NCBI GenBank assembly: GCA_020845695.1
Contig: JADLFG010000041.1
Span: 1 to 5,225, forward strand
From: Thermoleophilia bacterium
GTDB taxonomy: Bacteria; Actinomycetota; Thermoleophilia; Gaiellales; Gaiellaceae
Reading direction: 5' to 3'
Length of the DNA stretch: 5,225 nt
Numbering within the stretch: the stretch's first letter is position 1; each line of letters begins with the position of its first letter. This document shows positions 5,068-5,225 of this stretch, piece by piece. The notes under the pieces were generated by a model. The model ran no database searches and was not told the DNA's origin. It saw nothing but the letters and a program-made list of their open reading frames with translations. The position numbers were made by a program, and so were the translations under genes.

Positions 5068-5201
5068 CCCGCCGCCGGGGCCCCTGGGGGCTCCTGGGGG
5101 GCCGGGGACCCGTCGGGGCGGCCGGCCCCCGCCCATCGTGGCCGGGGTGTCGGGGGTGAGCCGAGACGGCCGGCCGTGTTGCCTGCCCTGGCGGGATTCC
5201 A

Positions 5202-5224
5202 GGACAGCACCGGGGACAGCACCG
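5202..5224. repeat. 11-bp tandem repeat with a 12-bp period
   Basis: GGACAGCACCG at 5202-5212 and 5214-5224, at the window edge, so further copies may follow outside. Function unknown. Confidence 0.5.
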
Positions 5225-5225
5225 C

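Larger units (their letters stand above)
4834..5225. other. Extremely GC-rich stretch without a supportable gene
   Basis: About 390 bp dominated by G and C runs. A minus-strand frame is open over nearly all of it (5222-4830), but its translation is low-complexity Pro/Ala/Gly/Arg with no domain, SD or family resemblance, as expected by chance at this composition. Short repeats and hairpins are listed separately. It may be the control region of the 118-aa gene, the tail of a gene to the right, or an element boundary. Confidence 0.5.

Noticed and set aside
4830..5222. 130-aa minus-strand frame at the right end
   Set aside because: Low-complexity Pro/Ala/Gly/Arg translation, no ribosome binding site, no family resemblance; open frames of this length are expected by chance here.
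59..5224. GGGACAGCATCG at 59-70 resembling GGGACAGCACCG at 5213-5224, as possible element-end repeats
   Set aside because: Twelve bases with one mismatch is too short in DNA this biased, and the left copy simply encodes the start of the edge gene.

Overview
The window is about 5.2 kb of very GC-rich DNA. Every convincing gene lies on the minus strand, so it reads from high to low coordinates. Base composition, GTG starts, dense gene packing and a probable leaderless promoter fit an actinobacterial genome (Actinomycetota). The style recalls Thermoleophilia-type elements, but the sequence does not fix the taxon. Gene content points to an integrated mobile element (prophage, satellite or integrative plasmid) rather than core chromosome.

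Layout in transcription order. (1) 5225-4834 is extremely GC-rich with small repeats and hairpins and no gene I can defend. (2) 4725-4190 holds two small genes of unknown function (118 and 60 aa). They are joined by a GTGA start/stop overlap and preceded by an inverted repeat that looks like an operator. (3) 4193-3522 holds a strong promoter that appears to give a leaderless transcript, then a 211-aa serine recombinase. (4) 3521-3279 is a 243-bp intergenic region with a hairpin near the recombinase stop, an 18-bp palindrome and a good terminator-like hairpin. (5) 3278 to the window edge is one compact operon: a 197-aa unknown protein, a 747-aa primase-helicase (CHC2 zinc finger, TOPRIM, D5/SF3-type helicase), a 111-aa winged-helix protein, and the start of a small excisionase-like DNA-binding protein cut by the window edge.

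All three junctions of the last operon, and the junction of the 118/60-aa pair, use the same four-base overlap, GTGA, in which a GTG start shares bases with the preceding TGA stop. This fixes the starts of four genes, including the primase, and reveals the edge gene.

Working model (inference): the primase-helicase drives element replication, the winged-helix and excisionase-like proteins control replication or excision, and an integrase probably lies just beyond position 1. The serine recombinase with its two small neighbours forms a separately transcribed module. The oddest feature is a pair of identical 41-bp repeats, 31 bp apart, lying in frame inside the gene before the primase. The spacer carries an A/C-only tract. 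The geometry resembles a one-spacer CRISPR, but no cas gene is present. An origin or iteron site, or a palindromic element inserted into a coding region, are the better alternatives.
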